64,000 nucleotides of DNA. Origin: Varroa destructor. Its lineage: Eukaryota; Arthropoda; Arachnida; Mesostigmata; Varroidae. The DNA lies in NCBI RefSeq assembly GCF_002443255.2, contig NW_019211454.1, positions 69,588,056 to 69,652,055 on the forward strand, written 5' to 3'. A program made the translations under genes and the position numbers. How positions within the stretch are numbered: the stretch's first letter is position 1; each line of letters starts with the position of its first letter. The notes below the pieces were generated by a model. The model made no database searches. It was not told the DNA's origin and saw only the letters and a list, made by a program, of their open reading frames with translations. Positions 1 through 14,990 of this stretch are shown one piece after another.

Positions 1-1134
1 ATGCTACTGAAATCACATTAAGTGTACCGCTCTAGAAAACGTATACATTCTTCGATTTCGTTTTAGATGAGATAAGATACAGACGGATACATTACGGAAA
101 ACACTTCGTGTACATGTCAGATGGGCCAAAAGCGTTTGTCTTTGTCGGAGAATCTCCTCGTAAACAGATGGAAATAAAACATCGTGACCGCACTAAAGGG
201 AATTGGCTTATACCACAGATTTACGTCAGCTTGACATTTTTACGCGCAATCATAATTATATGTGGTGCGTGCGCGTCAAGCTTAACCGCTGCTCTAGCTC
301 AATCTGGCTTCAACGCCTATATTTACTGACTACTTATATGATAAAATCTGTGAAAGAATTCAAAGTGATTTTGAGGAGCAGTAGGTGAGGCCTTATTACC
401 CTGTACGATAGCTATGCAGAGACCGGAGCACACAAAGTCCATGACGATGTGTTGAATCCAACGGTCGTATCGGATCGCTGGCTGTGAACGTCACCGAGAG
501 CTCCCACACACAAGCAGATGTTAACGGTTCTATTTCGATATAATGACTAACTAATTATGACATTTTGTCTTTGAAAAAAGAATGAATACAGATTGTCGAA
601 ATTTTATTTTCACATATTTTTTGAGGACGCTATCCAGCTAGTCGGCTAGCGTGTAGCAATGCAGTACTTCATGGCGAATCCACGTATGCAGTCTGGCAAA
701 AGACAAAGTAATGGTGAAAATAGTAGATTTAAAAAAACGTGCACGTCTGTTCCTTGTTTACGGTCCATATCAGTTGATTGAGAATATCGCTAGGCATTAT
801 TTATATTAACAAATCGAACAGATAACCTTTACCCGCTTTGAATCGTCTTCTGTACGACACAGACAAATGAATGCTAGATAATTTGTTCTCTTTCGCATCG
901 TTAGCCTTCCCGCCAAAATTTAAATTCTTCGTGCCTCAACACGCGCGGGCTGCTTCCCATACGTTCTTCTGATGCTCGCTGCTTTTCTCTCCCAGCCTAG
1001 ACCAGCCCAGTCCAACCCGCCTAGATTCATGTCTGGCTTGGATCTCCGCTCTCACACTTTGCTTCTAACGGTCATTCTCACAGGTCAGTGTGAGAAGCAT
1101 TCGCGTGCCTGTCGGATAAGCGATCAGAGGTATG

Positions 1135-1142
1135 TATATAAA
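1135..1142 (+). promoter_or_regulatory. TATA-box-like sequence
   Basis: TATATAAA follows a ~200-bp GC-richer patch (about 920-1130). No gene follows it that I can support, so a non-coding or distant first exon is the only role I can suggest. Confidence 0.25.
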
Positions 1143-4100
1143 CCGTGCTGACTAACGATGCAATACTTACAACCGTCTTCACCCAATCGTTACTTAGTAC
1201 TTAATATCTAGCCTCGCTGAACCACTCCTAGCACTAATAACAACAACAACAACAAAAAGTAGTTATTAAACTGCATCGCGAAAGATCAGAAGGATTCAAT
1301 TCTCAGGGTGAAGGCTGTCACCGAACTTCCCCTAAGGCCACTGTAGTGATAAGATTCTATTGTACCTTGTATCTGCGCTGTCGTCATTTTTTAAACCATT
1401 AGGTTGTTATGCTTAGCGCGATGTGCGCGCACCGAGCTCACGGCGGACTTGAGGCGACGACCCCCTATGCCCTATGAAGCAATGTGTGAATATCTTTACA
1501 TGTTACTGAATCTGTTACTGAATTTGATGATCATTGATAGATATTAGGTATTTGGAGCTATTAAATAAATTGCATTTTGTGTTCTCTCCATAGACGGCAA
1601 GCAGGTCTTTGTACCCAGACGTAGCCTTAAATGTCGTGCATGACATATATACATACCCTTCTGTTTGATCAGGTTATTAAGAATTGGTAACACTTATCAT
1701 GTCTCTATTGTCTATTGGCACTAATAAACTTTATGTCTATATTATCACACGAAACAAAAGAAGGTCTGTGACAGATGTAAGTATCTGCGAGGCGTCAAAT
1801 AGTCTCTTATGCTTGATATCGCTTTTGTATACGTACCTGACTCGAAATAAATTCTGTAGACTACTTTACACAAGCGTTTAAGGCACAATCAGTGGTGTCT
1901 GTATGGGTGGCGTTTTCCGAAAATTTCAGCTGATCCTAGTACGAGTCGATCCTGTCAAACCCATACATTATATATTAATGACGAATTTGTTCCATGTTCT
2001 ATACTATTTTCACTGTTAAAAAGCATAAATAAACGAATTTAACGTGTGAAAATTTAGACGACACGGCTGTGGTACGTGTATATCATTCGGAAGTTTGACA
2101 GTGCTGGTTATTAGGTAATTGCTGCAGTTGTCGGGGGCGGACATAGTTCTAAACACTTTCACAACGGCTTTTAGCCATCTCTTCGCCCTATCGCCAACGG
2201 CTTCTTCATCCCCCTCAACCCCTGTGACTATGGAAACAGCAGCAAGCGGTGCTGTCGCATTGGGCTCGAGTAACTGTCGCCGGGGAAACCTTGTCCTCCC
2301 TTCAACAGCCGTGATCATGGGATAAATCAGTTCGCCATTCGTTCTCGTGTCAGAGTGTCGTTGGCTTTCCCATTAGAGGGGAGTACTAGAAGCAGTGTTT
2401 GCTATAGCTTTAGGGACACCAAGCGGAGAGGAACCGCGCGGCGGCGCCATAACAGTTCGGGGTGATATGGCAAGTTGGATAGAACGCTTCCATTGCCGGA
2501 TCCGTCCTGTATAGTGCCGCTATCGTCTCAGCTTTGGTATGATCTAACCACCAGAAGCTAATCGAAAATCCTTAACTCATTTGAGGGTCCCGAATGTTTT
2601 GAGGGGGAGGGGGTGATGATTTTGCATAATGGACAAATATCGAAAAGGGCCGGACCTTGGATCTGACGGAACGGAATCAGAAAAATGCGAAAAACCAGTA
2701 TTATCTCATACCCTTCGATTTTACAGCCTAGATATAAATCCACACCTCTACGAGTGGAATCAGATTTAAATGCCCTAGGCAAAATGTTAGTTCGTGATCA
2801 ATAGCCAAATAGAAAAACCATTTACTAGCTAAGGCTGAGCCATTAAGCTAACCATATTTCTATTGTATGAAAATTATTGGGAAATTAAGTTTTGATAGTA
2901 ATCACAAGCGGAAAAATAGCAATAATACGAAATTGGACTATATCGCTACTATTTCACAGCTGGGTCGCTGAAGAACCGAAGGGATAAAAGCCATGGGACA
3001 AAAAATACTTTGTCATTCCAGAAAATGTCTCACTCATATGCCGCTCTTTGAATTAGCACCATATTTTTCAAATAGTCGTCAGACTACTTACTATAAGTCT
3101 ACGTTTGATAACAATAGAATGATCTTTTTTTTTGGAATTTCACCGGGATACTTATAGTATCTATCAGTTATAAACAGTCAGAGAGGTAAGTTGTTCTTAT
3201 GGGTCAACTTAATGGTCTTAACTATGAACGTATGTTGTAACAGGTTTATCCGTCGAAGGCTCTCGGTGAAGCTCGTTTAGTTTAAGATTCAAGATCCATA
3301 ATATAATTTTACCGAACAGATTCATAGTTCGTAATTCCCGAAATTCGAATCGCACTATAGAACTTGCCTCACGCTACATAGGGGGCCAGTCTCGAGGTAC
3401 TGCGGCCGATGATGACATTTTGGTTTCATGGATGAAGGCGCATGAATCGCACGTTTGGGGGGCGGATTACTCTGGGATAACGCTCAGTTGATATAGTACT
3501 TTGTTGGTATAAGAGGCTTGTTCGCATAAATTTTGTGTCCTATCGATGTGCGATTTCTAATCCGATTTCGGTACTTCGTTCAGGTACGTTTTCCGTTCTC
3601 AGCAGCAAATGCGTTTGTATCGAAAAGTGCAATTGTTGCTCGTTATAATACACGTAAAGTTTCAATGTTACGTCGATTTGGGTCACCGATGAATGTTGTG
3701 TAGCCAATGTACATAGCGACCCGCTTAAACAGAGAGATGTTGTTTACGTAGCGCGACAAATTTGAGCATGGATAGTCCAGGGTCATTTTTACCGAGCCAC
3801 TTGCCGCACTATACAGTCCGTCTAACTTCTTTCTGGCTTTATAGATCATGCTTCTCTCGTTGAGAGTCCCGTAGCCTGCAACGGCGTATAGGCAAGTCCT
3901 TAGAGTTATGGTTCTGTGAGGGAGTATTGGAATACATTCTAATACGTTCCTGAAAAACATCCTTTACGATCTGCCTGTTGAGAAAAAGAAACTGGAGCAT
4001 TTCGCGTGTATTTTTTTTTTTTTGATGTGCTAGTCTGTATTAAAACACGTATTTATTCTTCTATGAGAACTTTCAGTTAGGAAAGGTCAAGAGCTACTGA

Positions 4101-7100
4101 TGAACCTTCAAAGAACGTAATTACAAATACGTGAGTTTTAGAACAAATGATTCACCCAACACTACAGTGAAGAATATGGCTTTAATAAATAAGGAAAAGC
4201 ATTGAGAATCTGTAATTCTGCTGTAGTTATAATAGTAGGTCTTCGATAAAAACTGTTATCACCAATCTCGAGGAAAATAAGTTGCTGATAGATTTGAGAT
4301 CAGATAGCAAGAGTGTTGTAAATGACTCATTGAAGAAGGAACGCGTCGAATAGAGAAGACAGATCGGCATAAGAGAAACACTTGTACTATAGTTATATAT
4401 TTTCCGTCCGTTTCCGTCATGCCATAGGCCGTGCTGCCTTTTGTAGGGCTATTATTTTTAAGTTTCCATTCTATAATGAATACAATATACACCCTTTGTC
4501 CGAGTCATACTTCCGCATTGTGGGGTTAGTCTATGCAAACAAGCGCTTTCACAAACAGCCCTTTGATTCGTTCTTTAGACGTTCGTGCGTCAACGATATA
4601 ATAGAGAGCGTTTATGTTGCTGCGTTCGGTAAAGACGTTTGCATTTCGTTCATAAGAGTTCAACGACGCGTTCGGTATTCCATAGCCACGGTAAAACAAG
4701 ATTTCGGTCATAGATTAGAAGATTTGGGGTACGTTCGGGCGTTTTTCGTTTAGGTTTGAAGATCCTCTCAAAATTGCATCCTTTTAAACCTGCGGATTCA
4801 AGTGTTCGCTGATTGAGGTACATCTTTCTTTTCTACATAAAGACTCATTTCCAAATTTCCAATCCCTGTTCAATTTTATGCAATCCTAGTATTGGAGCAC
4901 AACGCGATTCAAGACTATGGAAACATCTAGCTAGCGTCACGATCACTACTCTGAATTAGATTTCCATAGGTAATGTGTGAGCTGCTCTTTGAATTTTTAA
5001 ACGCACCGAGCCAGACTTGTTTGCAGGTGTGGTTTTATCATTACGTGCACGTAATAGTGGCGAAACGTTTGCCCGTTAATTTTGTCTCATTCGTTATTTT
5101 ATGACATATGCATGTATGCCAAGCTAAAAATCATGAGTTCAAGAAGCGACTCTAACCGTATTAGGGTAGAAGAATGGCGATAGTGCAGGAAGAGACTCGT
5201 AAGACAGTTAAAAAAATACCCTAGGTAAATGTAAATACAGAGGGTTACAACAAAGGGATAGTGAGTTACTGCAGCTGGGTGGCAGGAAATTGTAGGGGGC
5301 TTGCTGCAGAGATAAAATGCAGTTATATATAGCAGGTTTTACCTCAGCAAGCAAATAAACGTTGAAGGAAAACTCTTCAGATAGCGTAATTTCACAGAGG
5401 AAATGTTTGCGTCGAGTAAAACGTCAGTTGAGAAGAGTGCCTTATACTACATTATTTACATCATAGAACATAAACGATTTTCAAAATGTGAAAGGTGATC
5501 TATCTTTTTGTGTCCTTTAAGGTCGAGACTCATTATTGACCTGCTTAAGGTTGTACCTACGCTCGCAAAAGCCATTCGCCTTTAACTGTGGGAATGATCC
5601 GTTTCTGCAGGCTACACCATTAACCAACGCCATTGCGCTTGTGTAGCGCTCGTTACGAAGCTAGAACATGCTTTCACACAGACGGAGAGATCGAACGGGA
5701 CAGCACTCTCAAATTCACAGGTCCATATTCGAGAAGCAAGGGAGAATCATGTGTCTCATGCGCATAATAGTAATATCCTCTTCGTCCCGCGATTTAGGGA
5801 ACACACTTCGTAGCTTTTCAATTTCAAAGCACCGAATCTCGAAGATTCTCACCTGTTTTTTCATTTTTTTTTGTTTTCGTTTTGATTTTTTATTAGCTGC
5901 ATCCGTCTAAAAAGTTAGACTCGAACAACGTTTGGCAGGACGAGGATGATAGCGCTGAACCGAGATTCGTCTCCAACGTGTGATTAGGGTGTTTGTGCGA
6001 GGCTAGCCATGTACATGCATTTGGTCCTATCGATTTTTTAGTTTATCTGCACAAGTGTCAGAAACCGCGGCGACAAAAGAGTACTCCGAAGATTTAGTCT
6101 GCGCATTTTCAAGTCACGATAGATTATAGTGGTAGTGCACCACTGTGACGTGTTGTTGCCTTCCCTAAACGATACCCAGACCATATTGGTCCCGTTCTCT
6201 GATCAGCAGGCCCAACGCGATCTCGGTTTGAATGTAATCTGCTATCGCTGCCGTACTTTAGCCCTATCAAAAGTGACCATGGAGCATGTGCTTCGATAAA
6301 TCAGAAATATCTTTGTGTATTATGACGTCCAAACGAGTTAGGTGTCTCATTTACATTTTGATGTCCTAGTGCAATAGGCGTTACTATACGTGCACATGTG
6401 CGTGCGCTGAAGGAAACCCCAAGGGGAAGGCTAGACTTCAGAAGAAAAGGCCCAAGATTACATACAGTAGTTAACAATCTAGTTGTTCCGATAGGTACGT
6501 CAAATGTTTTCTCTCTATCTCTAAATAGGATTCTGTCCACATCTTTCAATTTCACTTTATCGCGTTCAATTGATTCTGAACAATTTCCGGATACTAATTA
6601 TTGCCGATGCTAGCTATCCAGAATTGTCAAGACCAGAAAAACTCGTAACTCGTCTCAATTCCCCCCCAACTAATAACTAATCATAATACGCTACAAATGA
6701 ATGTATCTCGCTGTGTTTATGCGGCTATCTTTGTGTCGGAAGGCGGGCGAGTATGACAATTTGTAGCATATGTATTTAACTAGCCGGCGCGGCGCAAAGG
6801 GGGCGAAACATCGCGGTACGGAGTAGAACGGGAAGACTGGTTTGCTCGCCTTGGAAGAGCGTGTTCGCTGTTTTTCAATGTGTAGAATTTTCTGATATTC
6901 GTTGATCCGTGCATCGCCGTGGCGATTGTGCCCCATACAAATTGTGTGACACTGATTCACGGGAGGCCTAAGACTCTGTTAGTTTTTGGATGCGGATAGC
7001 ATCGGATCGCATAGCCTAAGCTTGGAATATTCAGTTAGACCTTCATTCTTTCTCTTGCCTCATCTTTTTGACTCTTTTCTCTCAGGTCACACGCATAGGC

Positions 7101-8106
7101 AGGTCTCTCCTGGCCTGAGTCGTTCAGTACCTGCAACCTGTCTCTCTGCTACTGCATCGAGCAGCGTGTCGCATCTTAGCTTCCCCGCATCAGCGACAGC
7201 CTTCTTCCGTCCACTTGCTGCCGCTAGCTAACTTGCTCCCTTGTTGTCTCTATGTATGTGTGTATTACTTCACAGACCACCGGTGCTGCTGACCGACGAC
7301 GCAACAGGACTTGGAGAGCAGTACTGACGTAGCAGTAGAAGTAAGGTTCGAGTCAATGTTGATCAGAAGCAGCAGAGCCCTGAGACGACTGAATTCGCTC
7401 TCGGTTCTTCTGGGAACTGAGCGTCGACGGGAAGTCTCACAGGAAACCGACGCCTACCAAAGCACAGAGCGGCGCTCATACGCAGACAGACGCACGGAGA
7501 CACTGTACACACTAGCCTACTCCCTCTCTACTCGCTGGGAGCGACGGGTCGAGCAAAGAGGAACAGGGACGGGGGGAACAGGGGGGCCTGCTAAAATAGG
7601 GCCGTAAGTCTCAGTAGCCTATCGATGCATATTCGAGAGATCAGGTCATCGTCGCCTATTCTTAAGGGAAACCTGAGAAAAGGAAGAGTGGGCAAAGTGT
7701 TTGTTCGCTACGAAGCGATAAGTTCATGGATAGCCGGTAAAACATTCGTCTCCCAGCGAATGCACTCTTGGCTGAGATGAACACGGGATACTGATTGGCA
7801 CAGGAGTGAAACGGAAAACACCATTTATGCCAGGCTTCAGCTGTCCGACCAAACGAGTCATAACGATAGCGCTGCGTCCTCAAGTGTAGAAGATCTGGGG
7901 CTCTGTAAAACCTGCCGCTTTACCTAGAGCGAAAAAGTTCAAGCCGATTAATAACCTTAAGTAGCACCTCATTGAGTATAATTTGAATCTGATACGATTT
8001 ACATCTTGCTTGTCTACATTGCTTGCTAACCCTGGACGAATGTTGAAATTCCAGGCTGATAGGATGCTGGCCTACTGAGATTGGGAATATTATTATATCA
8101 GCTTGG

Positions 8107-8153
8107 ATATTAGGTGAAAATATTATTTTTATTGTAGTATCTTCACCTAATAT
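8107..8153. repeat. 12-bp inverted repeat, 23-nt loop
   Basis: Arms atattaggtgaa (8107-8118) and ttcacctaatat (8142-8153) are exact complements in a very AT-rich area. Confidence 0.6.
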
Positions 8154-8767
8154 TACCTTATTATTTCTTTTATTATATTATAATATCGCTATAAATTCAT
8201 GCACCAGCCTGCATGAAGTGTGTATTTGATACATATCGTCTCAATATTCAAGTATCGTACGGTTAGGCTATATTGGCCCTATTAATTATTAAATAACTTA
8301 TTTCATTTACACAACGCATGAAGTTATGCGTAGTACGCACGAGATTTGAAGCGACGTTAGCTCTAGCCATAACTTTCAACAATCGGGTTTAAGTTACCGT
8401 GCGATGTCCTTTACGTCCGTTGGCTGACGTAGTACTTTATTCCTATTCGCCACTACTAACTGTAATCTTTATGATTTTTCGTACATCTTAGAACGACTCT
8501 TAGCGGAACGACCGATACAATGCGTTGTTGATATTGTAGCTCGATAGGTGATAAATATGGTACTGATATGTGTGAAAGGCTCTGTCGGCCAATGTAAAAC
8601 TTCTTCATAAAGTTCCGTACGTTACAGTTCTAGAATCTGCACAGACCCCAAGCCGTCGATTGATAGTTGACGCTACAAAATTACCTGTGAGTTCAACGGT
8701 CATCCGGTGACTCCTCGACACGCTTCTAGATAGCCGACGTTATACGCAATATCTATGATTCGTTAAA

Positions 8768-8792
8768 GGGGGTTGGGGGGGGTGGGGGGGGG
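8768..8792 (+). repeat. G-rich tract with quadruplex potential
   Basis: Runs of 5, 8 and 9 G separated by TT and T supply at least four G3+ tracts in 25 bp, enough for an intramolecular quadruplex. Confidence 0.8.
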
Positions 8793-11700
8793 ACAAACGT
8801 CGACTGTTAGAACCAATTTGTCTGCTGTATCATTGAGATGTGCTGTTTAAAATCATTGGACCGCAGAAGATACCTTCTTTTCAATAGACTTGTACGTAGC
8901 TGCATTTATAGCGGGACAAGGTCGGACAATATTGCGCGACAACGTATACTGCTTTGTGATTCTCTAATTTTATATAATTCTGACAAAGATAAATTCAATG
9001 CACATGGACGTATTTGGTTTCGCCTATATGTCACAGGCTAGCATAGGGAAAAAAATATCAACGGGAAAATTTCTAATCATTTGATGACATTCAAGACGCT
9101 GTTAGCTACCAGCTACACAGCTACACAACTGTGCTCGTCTATAACAAACAGTTTTTAATGCCGGCCTGCTTGACACACACGCCATAATAAACATCTACGT
9201 AAGTAATCCCGAACTTGATGTATACACGCCTGTACTTAGTAACTGTCTTTTCCAACTACTATCGTATTTTATTATCTTTGTTATAATCACGTTTAGCATC
9301 CATTCCGTAGAGTAAATAACATTTGCATAGACCAAGAGCAGCTCAGATTGGCCCCCGTGATTTTCCGTCGTCACGTTAGATGGCGCCTCCATCGGCTATA
9401 CATGCATATTGAATAATAATGGTATTACACTATAGCCTGTATTTGGAAAGTGAAGAATCCCGGTGATACGAACTCCTGTGACCGACGACAGCGGCCGGCG
9501 CGATGCTAAGAGGGTGGGCTTTGATTCGTCCAACTTCTTAGGACTGCTTGAGAAGAGGCGGCGCAAATAAGCAAAAGTTTGCACGATGCGTGCCGCACGG
9601 ATGTCGTTTATTGTCTTTCACTTAATATGTAAGCTATTTGCTATATCTTGCAAAGAACGATTGTCAAGTGTGCATCATTGTTATTATTCTTATTATTGTA
9701 TGAAATTGTCATTCCTATCAACAGATAGTCATCACTACAACCACATATTCAAAGAAGCCTTTTTTCCATTCGATTTACCGATTCGAATGAGGGGGAATAA
9801 TGAGGGCAGAAGTAGCTTTTGTGGGGCTACCAATTATTCCATTTCATATTTTATTATACTTAGGCGTTAAAAAGTATCGAAAAAAATAAATAGTCTTACG
9901 AGGTGGAAGACGTTCATGATTGAAACGTAATGACGTTACGTGCGTTTCGCAGGTTTACTTGTCTGTAGTAGCATCATGCCAATTAATTGGGCCGATTAAT
10001 AATAGGCCTCTACTAACCATAGTGGTAAACCTTAACCTCATAAGATGATTTCTGCCACCTTCGCCGAGGTTCACCAGTGCTATTGCAATCGTTTCAGGTA
10101 CAAACAGCTGTTTACATAATCTCGCCGTCACGCGGTAAGGTCACGTCATTCTATACGGATAACTGGAAGCGACGCCTTAATCTGTCGATGACTGAATGGT
10201 GAAAGTCTATATTCTGGTCTGATTGAAAATAATAGCGCAGCACCAGCACTTTGTTGCACTTTGTGCCAGGCAAACCTTCAAAGAAACGATAAGAACGCAT
10301 AGCCATAGTCCAGCTCCTTTCAGTATCATCTGGAACGATAGGCATCTTTAATAATGTGCCACTTCGAGCACAAAACAGTTTACAAAACAACTAGATCCTT
10401 AAAGTTCATTGAGCAGTAAGTAACACATAATGCCCATGATTCCAAAAAAATGCTGACTACAAAGATAGTTACGTAAATGTAAGCTGGTAGTTGCGTCGTT
10501 ACAAAACGTAGTGGGAACGTATTTGGTTCCTAACGTTAGGGACACGGTGCAGGTACGAACCCGGGCATAGACGGACTTCTTTTCGTGCTAAAAATTAGCC
10601 GTTTGATGGAATGCTTTGCGATGACACCGGATGTAGAACCCGAAACATAGAGAGGTTGGTGAAATACTTCATTCGATTTAATCGGTGCTAACGTAGTGAC
10701 CATTGATTCAGACTATGATTTCTGCAATTCGATGTAGTATTGGCAATAAGTAGCCATCTTGTGTATTGTCAATTGCTATCGGACGTCGGACCCATTTTTC
10801 TAAATATGGTAAACATTTCTGTGCTCATATTTCTGACACTGAAATTATGTCATTCTTTTTTTTATTTAAGGCAGGTAAGTTTAAGCATCGAATAGGCTCA
10901 AAAAAGCACAAGTCTGATAACTATCCTCTGTGGCTTTTAGATACAAAGTCGTTTCTCTGTGTCACCATTCACGACACGAAGCTCGTTAAATAAAGCATCG
11001 TTTGAAGACTGCCTGTCTATGCTATTTAACCATCAGCAGAAGTCAAACTGCGTACAAGCACGTTGTTTTGCTGCATGCTACGTGCAAGATAATTAGGTAA
11101 GATAAATCGTACATAAATTACTCAAACGATGTTGATGTTATGGATATATGCTGAATAGATACCCTTGAAACCTTCGCGTTTGTGATACGTTTTATAGCTG
11201 AACGTACAACAGGTACTCTACAAGTTAAAGCAAGATTGTCATTTCTGTTAACTGCTTTTGAAGATTTCATCTATTATTATTAGTGTTAGTCTGACAATAA
11301 CGTAGCGTCTCCTCTAACGAAATTGCCGTCGCTCTGAAGCATGTACGTAGTAAAAGCGTTATTAGCTAATTGGCCACGACCTTATGAGTTATAATTAGCC
11401 GTTTTACGACGAACCTCTCCAACATCAATCGTTAATACTATTACTATAGGTAAAATACTGTGTGCTTTATGATTCCTCGGTACACCGTCACGAACGTGCT
11501 ATTTGTTTTAGTTAAATGCCCGTCACTTCTTATCATCGTCTTTAAGCCATATTGTATGCAGGTATAAATGTATATACAGAGTAAATTTCTGGTATAACAA
11601 CAAAGATCAGCCCGAAAAAGCGCGGCTGAATTCGACGATCGGCTTCCATTGGGTGGCTCCTTCGTGTTTGGCCAGTGGCAGCAGAGTCAGAGACTTTCCT

Positions 11701-11914
11701 TGACTGTACCCAACAACAGATGATACGAAGAGAGGGGGTTTCCAATGACGATCTTCTCTGTGACAAATATTTATTGAGGATAATTATTCCGACGCATGTT
11801 CTGCTGCTACCCTAACGATTCGAAACAAGTACACTCAGTTATACTTATCTGCACACGGTAGATTTGTCACTTATTCGTATATGGAAACGTGTCAATGGCC
11901 GGCACTGTTTCTAA

Positions 11915-12345
11915 TTGGCTCTAGAAGACGCTCAGCAACCGCGCCATTTTGATAGACTTAAGCGTTGCCTTCTGTCGTTTGTGTATGGGTCCGAATGTGT
12001 GGGTAACTGGTGCTGTCGTCGAGAATTCCCACGATATCTAACAAACGAAGAAAAAAAGATGTATACGATCACCCGTCGCAGTCACATGGACAACGACTAA
12101 GACGACAAGGGAAAAGCATCCATTTCGTCGTCTTGTCACTGCGGTCGCACGCATGCACGCAGACATTTACACTGATGCACGCAAATGCGCATGGCGGCCA
12201 TAGGCTGATAGCGTAAAGAGGGCGACTCTGGCGATATGCCGTAATTGGGCAACAACGTCGGTAGCGGATCAGACCGGGCCGATCAGACGAAATTGAAATC
12301 CGTTCAATTAGCTGTTGCTTGATTGGGGATGGCGGCCATTGGCAA
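11915..12345. promoter_or_regulatory. GC-richer patch with two YY1/Pho-like cores
   Basis: The block holds atggcggccat twice, near 12190 and 12328. ATGGCGGC is the core of the YY1/Pleiohomeotic site often found at housekeeping starts. No coding exon is visible next to it. The inference is weak. Confidence 0.25.
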
Positions 12346-14195
12346 GTTAGTTGTAAGTGACCTTCTTCGTTCGGCTTAATCGCTTAGTTCGCTTGCCTGT
12401 AAATGCATAAATATGCACGAAATTTGTGATAAACATCGTTGTGACCACTCGCTCAAAGAAATCTTCATAGGCACTATGGTAGCATGCGTACGTACGTACC
12501 ACGGACACGATGTAATGTTCAGCCGCCAAAGTGACATGCAGTACGTAGCCTCATCCTAGCAAATAAAGATAAAATCAACGACCTTATCAGTAGGTCAAGA
12601 ACGATGCCGAACAGGATCGATGGTAACAATGATAATTTAACTATGACACATTATCGCAGTTCCTGTATTTGATACCGCTTAGTATATAAGTATAGAGACA
12701 AAAACACACAGAACAACAATATATATACACGCAAAGGATTCGTTGGAATTAGACTGTTCTGTGAATCAACAGTACAACACAAAAGCACAAAAGCAGCGGG
12801 TCCGACGGATAGGATAAGCAGAGAGGACGCTAGCTGGCAATCTTAACTTTATTTGCTGCGCACTGAAGCTTTCATATTTGTTCTATATTGTAAACAGATG
12901 CCGTTCCTTTGTCTGCAATCAGATATAATTTTCGAATCAGAAAAACAGCTTTTGATACGATGATAGGAAGGATACAAATGATGGTCTTATTATTAGAGAA
13001 GGTTCTGTTAATAGGCTATTTAATTTATAGCTAACATTCATATTCGATCTGTTTGTACAGTGATGTCTATGGTATAACGTAAATTGGAGATTAAGCCAAA
13101 GTATACGCTATGCCACCAACAGCATATCTACTAACATGCACTCGAAACGCACGTTCTAGTCCTCATAAAAACGTCGTCCGAAAAAGTACCGATATCTTAA
13201 CGTTGTTGTTTTTTCAATGTAAAAAAGCGCTTAAAAGCAATTATAGCATAAAGTATAATTTACTACGACACTAGGCCACAATATTATTATTAAGCGAACT
13301 TGAATCCATGACGCGACTTTGTTGTAATAGAGGAAGTCGAAATAACTGAAAATCCTAGCCGTTCCCAAAAACTTCGGCTTAACGAATATATTTCTAGTCT
13401 TTCGTAGAATTATCATTTACCCAAATTAACGCGATTTTTTAAATCTATGTAGTCCTTTGTATAGTAAGATTTTCTAAAAAATATCCTAAATAAAAGATAT
13501 CTAAAAAAATGAGACCAATTTCAAGGCACTATTAGCATCTGGCAATATTAACTGCACATAAGATCTTTTTTTCTTTTAATTTCTTTTTGTTTTTGCGCCG
13601 ACAAGGTTTTAATGTGTGCGTACAGATCATTCGCCATCCGTTGTCTGATCTTCATGAGCAGCGGATAGATAAGTCTACGGTGCTATCTGATTTACGGATA
13701 TCTCCTGTAAACAAAAGCGCGTACCATTCTAGGACCCCTTTTAACTCTTTCAATCTCTCACATACTCCTTATTAAAGTTTGTTAGGGCTTGACCTTGTTT
13801 CTGAACGGGCTTCCGATTGCGAGGCCTCTGAATTCAGGGTCGATTTTTCTCAGCAACAATTTCGCTCAAAAATACAGAGGAAAGAAAATGCATATTTCAA
13901 CCTTGAGGCGGGCAAAGCCTAAGTTAGGCTCAAAAAGAGTTCAAGCTTTTGAAATCGCTTCCGCATTGTGGTTCGTTCTCGAATGAACCCTTTCGTCCTT
14001 CCTGTTAACGTGGCAGTTGGAGGCCCATTTGGGCCAGTACTACCTGCTGCGCGGCTGCCTGTAAAAGATTACTCAACTTTTTAGTATCGAAAATACTTGC
14101 AAATGGCTCAACGAAGTAATATTTAACATCGTATTTATAGATCATATTGGAAATAAGCGCTATTGATTTAAAGTTATTTTAAAAATGTCAATTTC

Positions 14196-14283
14196 CGCAA
14201 TTGATCTATATACTCGATGTAATCCTTGGTTGCCCGACCAGTCTCGTTAACCATCATCGTTAACCATCATCGTTAACCTCAAG
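14196..14283 (+). repeat. Left inverted-repeat arm
   Basis: It carries two adjacent full copies of the 13-bp gttaaccatcatc unit, where the right arm has one. Confidence 0.85.
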
Positions 14284-14990
14284 CAACAATTATATTCGCA
14301 AAACGTAAGTTGAAAGTGCCTATAAAAACAAGAGTCTGGTTAATTGCAAACAAAGACCGCAAGTTACTTAAAGAATCTCAACTTGAAGTTTGGGTGATTC
14401 CAGCCTGAAGGTAATAGATTAAGAATATTAGTTCATGTGTTAATATGAGTTTACATGTAGGATAACAGAGGTAGGGGATGTAAGCCATTGAAATATCCAG
14501 CTTTTTCGAAATGGGTCCGCATCCATTAGAGATATGCAGCTGCTAATTGCTCTGTCACCTGCTTTTGTAGTACATTAGTTCAATCCAACAATTTACTTTT
14601 ATGAAGAATCTCTTGCGCAGCCTTTTCATCCTTTTAGCCGGCCACTTGCTCGCTTAGCACAGGACCAACAATCCATGATCCTACAATTCTAAGCGCCTCT
14701 GGTTGAATCTGACTGTTCGCTGTGTATCTGGCATATTTCTTCGGCCTGACCCCTGCCGAATACTGGTTTTACAGCATTGCGCAAATATCACAGTATTGGC
14801 CTATTCTACTTCAGCCAAGACCTACAAACCAGAAGAATTCCATACTTGCTACGTGTTATTCTCCTGCATCATCCTATTCATGGCCACTAGGTACTTTCGT
14901 AATATTAGGGAATCTGGTCCCACAAGAATAGTAGACGGTGCAGGCAGCAATGTCAGTAGTGGTGTTCATTGTAGGTCAAATTGTAGGCCG

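Larger units (their letters stand above)
1..14195. other. Intergenic, no supported gene
   Basis: Only short frames occur, none with a recognisable domain, good codon pattern or conserved splice context. GC-richer patches at about 900-1130, 6980-7610 and 11.9-12.35 kb break an AT-rich background and may include non-coding exons or promoters. Confidence 0.6.

Noticed and set aside
3643..3960. 105-codon minus-strand open frame
   Set aside because: Composition is random-looking, with no motif or signal peptide.
4382..4753. 123-codon plus-strand open frame
   Set aside because: It has no recognisable domain or conserved neighbour, and frames of this size are expected by chance in 64 kb of six-frame sequence.
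7311..7607. 98-codon GC-rich frame
   Set aside because: It lacks an ATG at its start and is Arg/Ser/Thr-biased by GC-rich composition; more likely non-coding.
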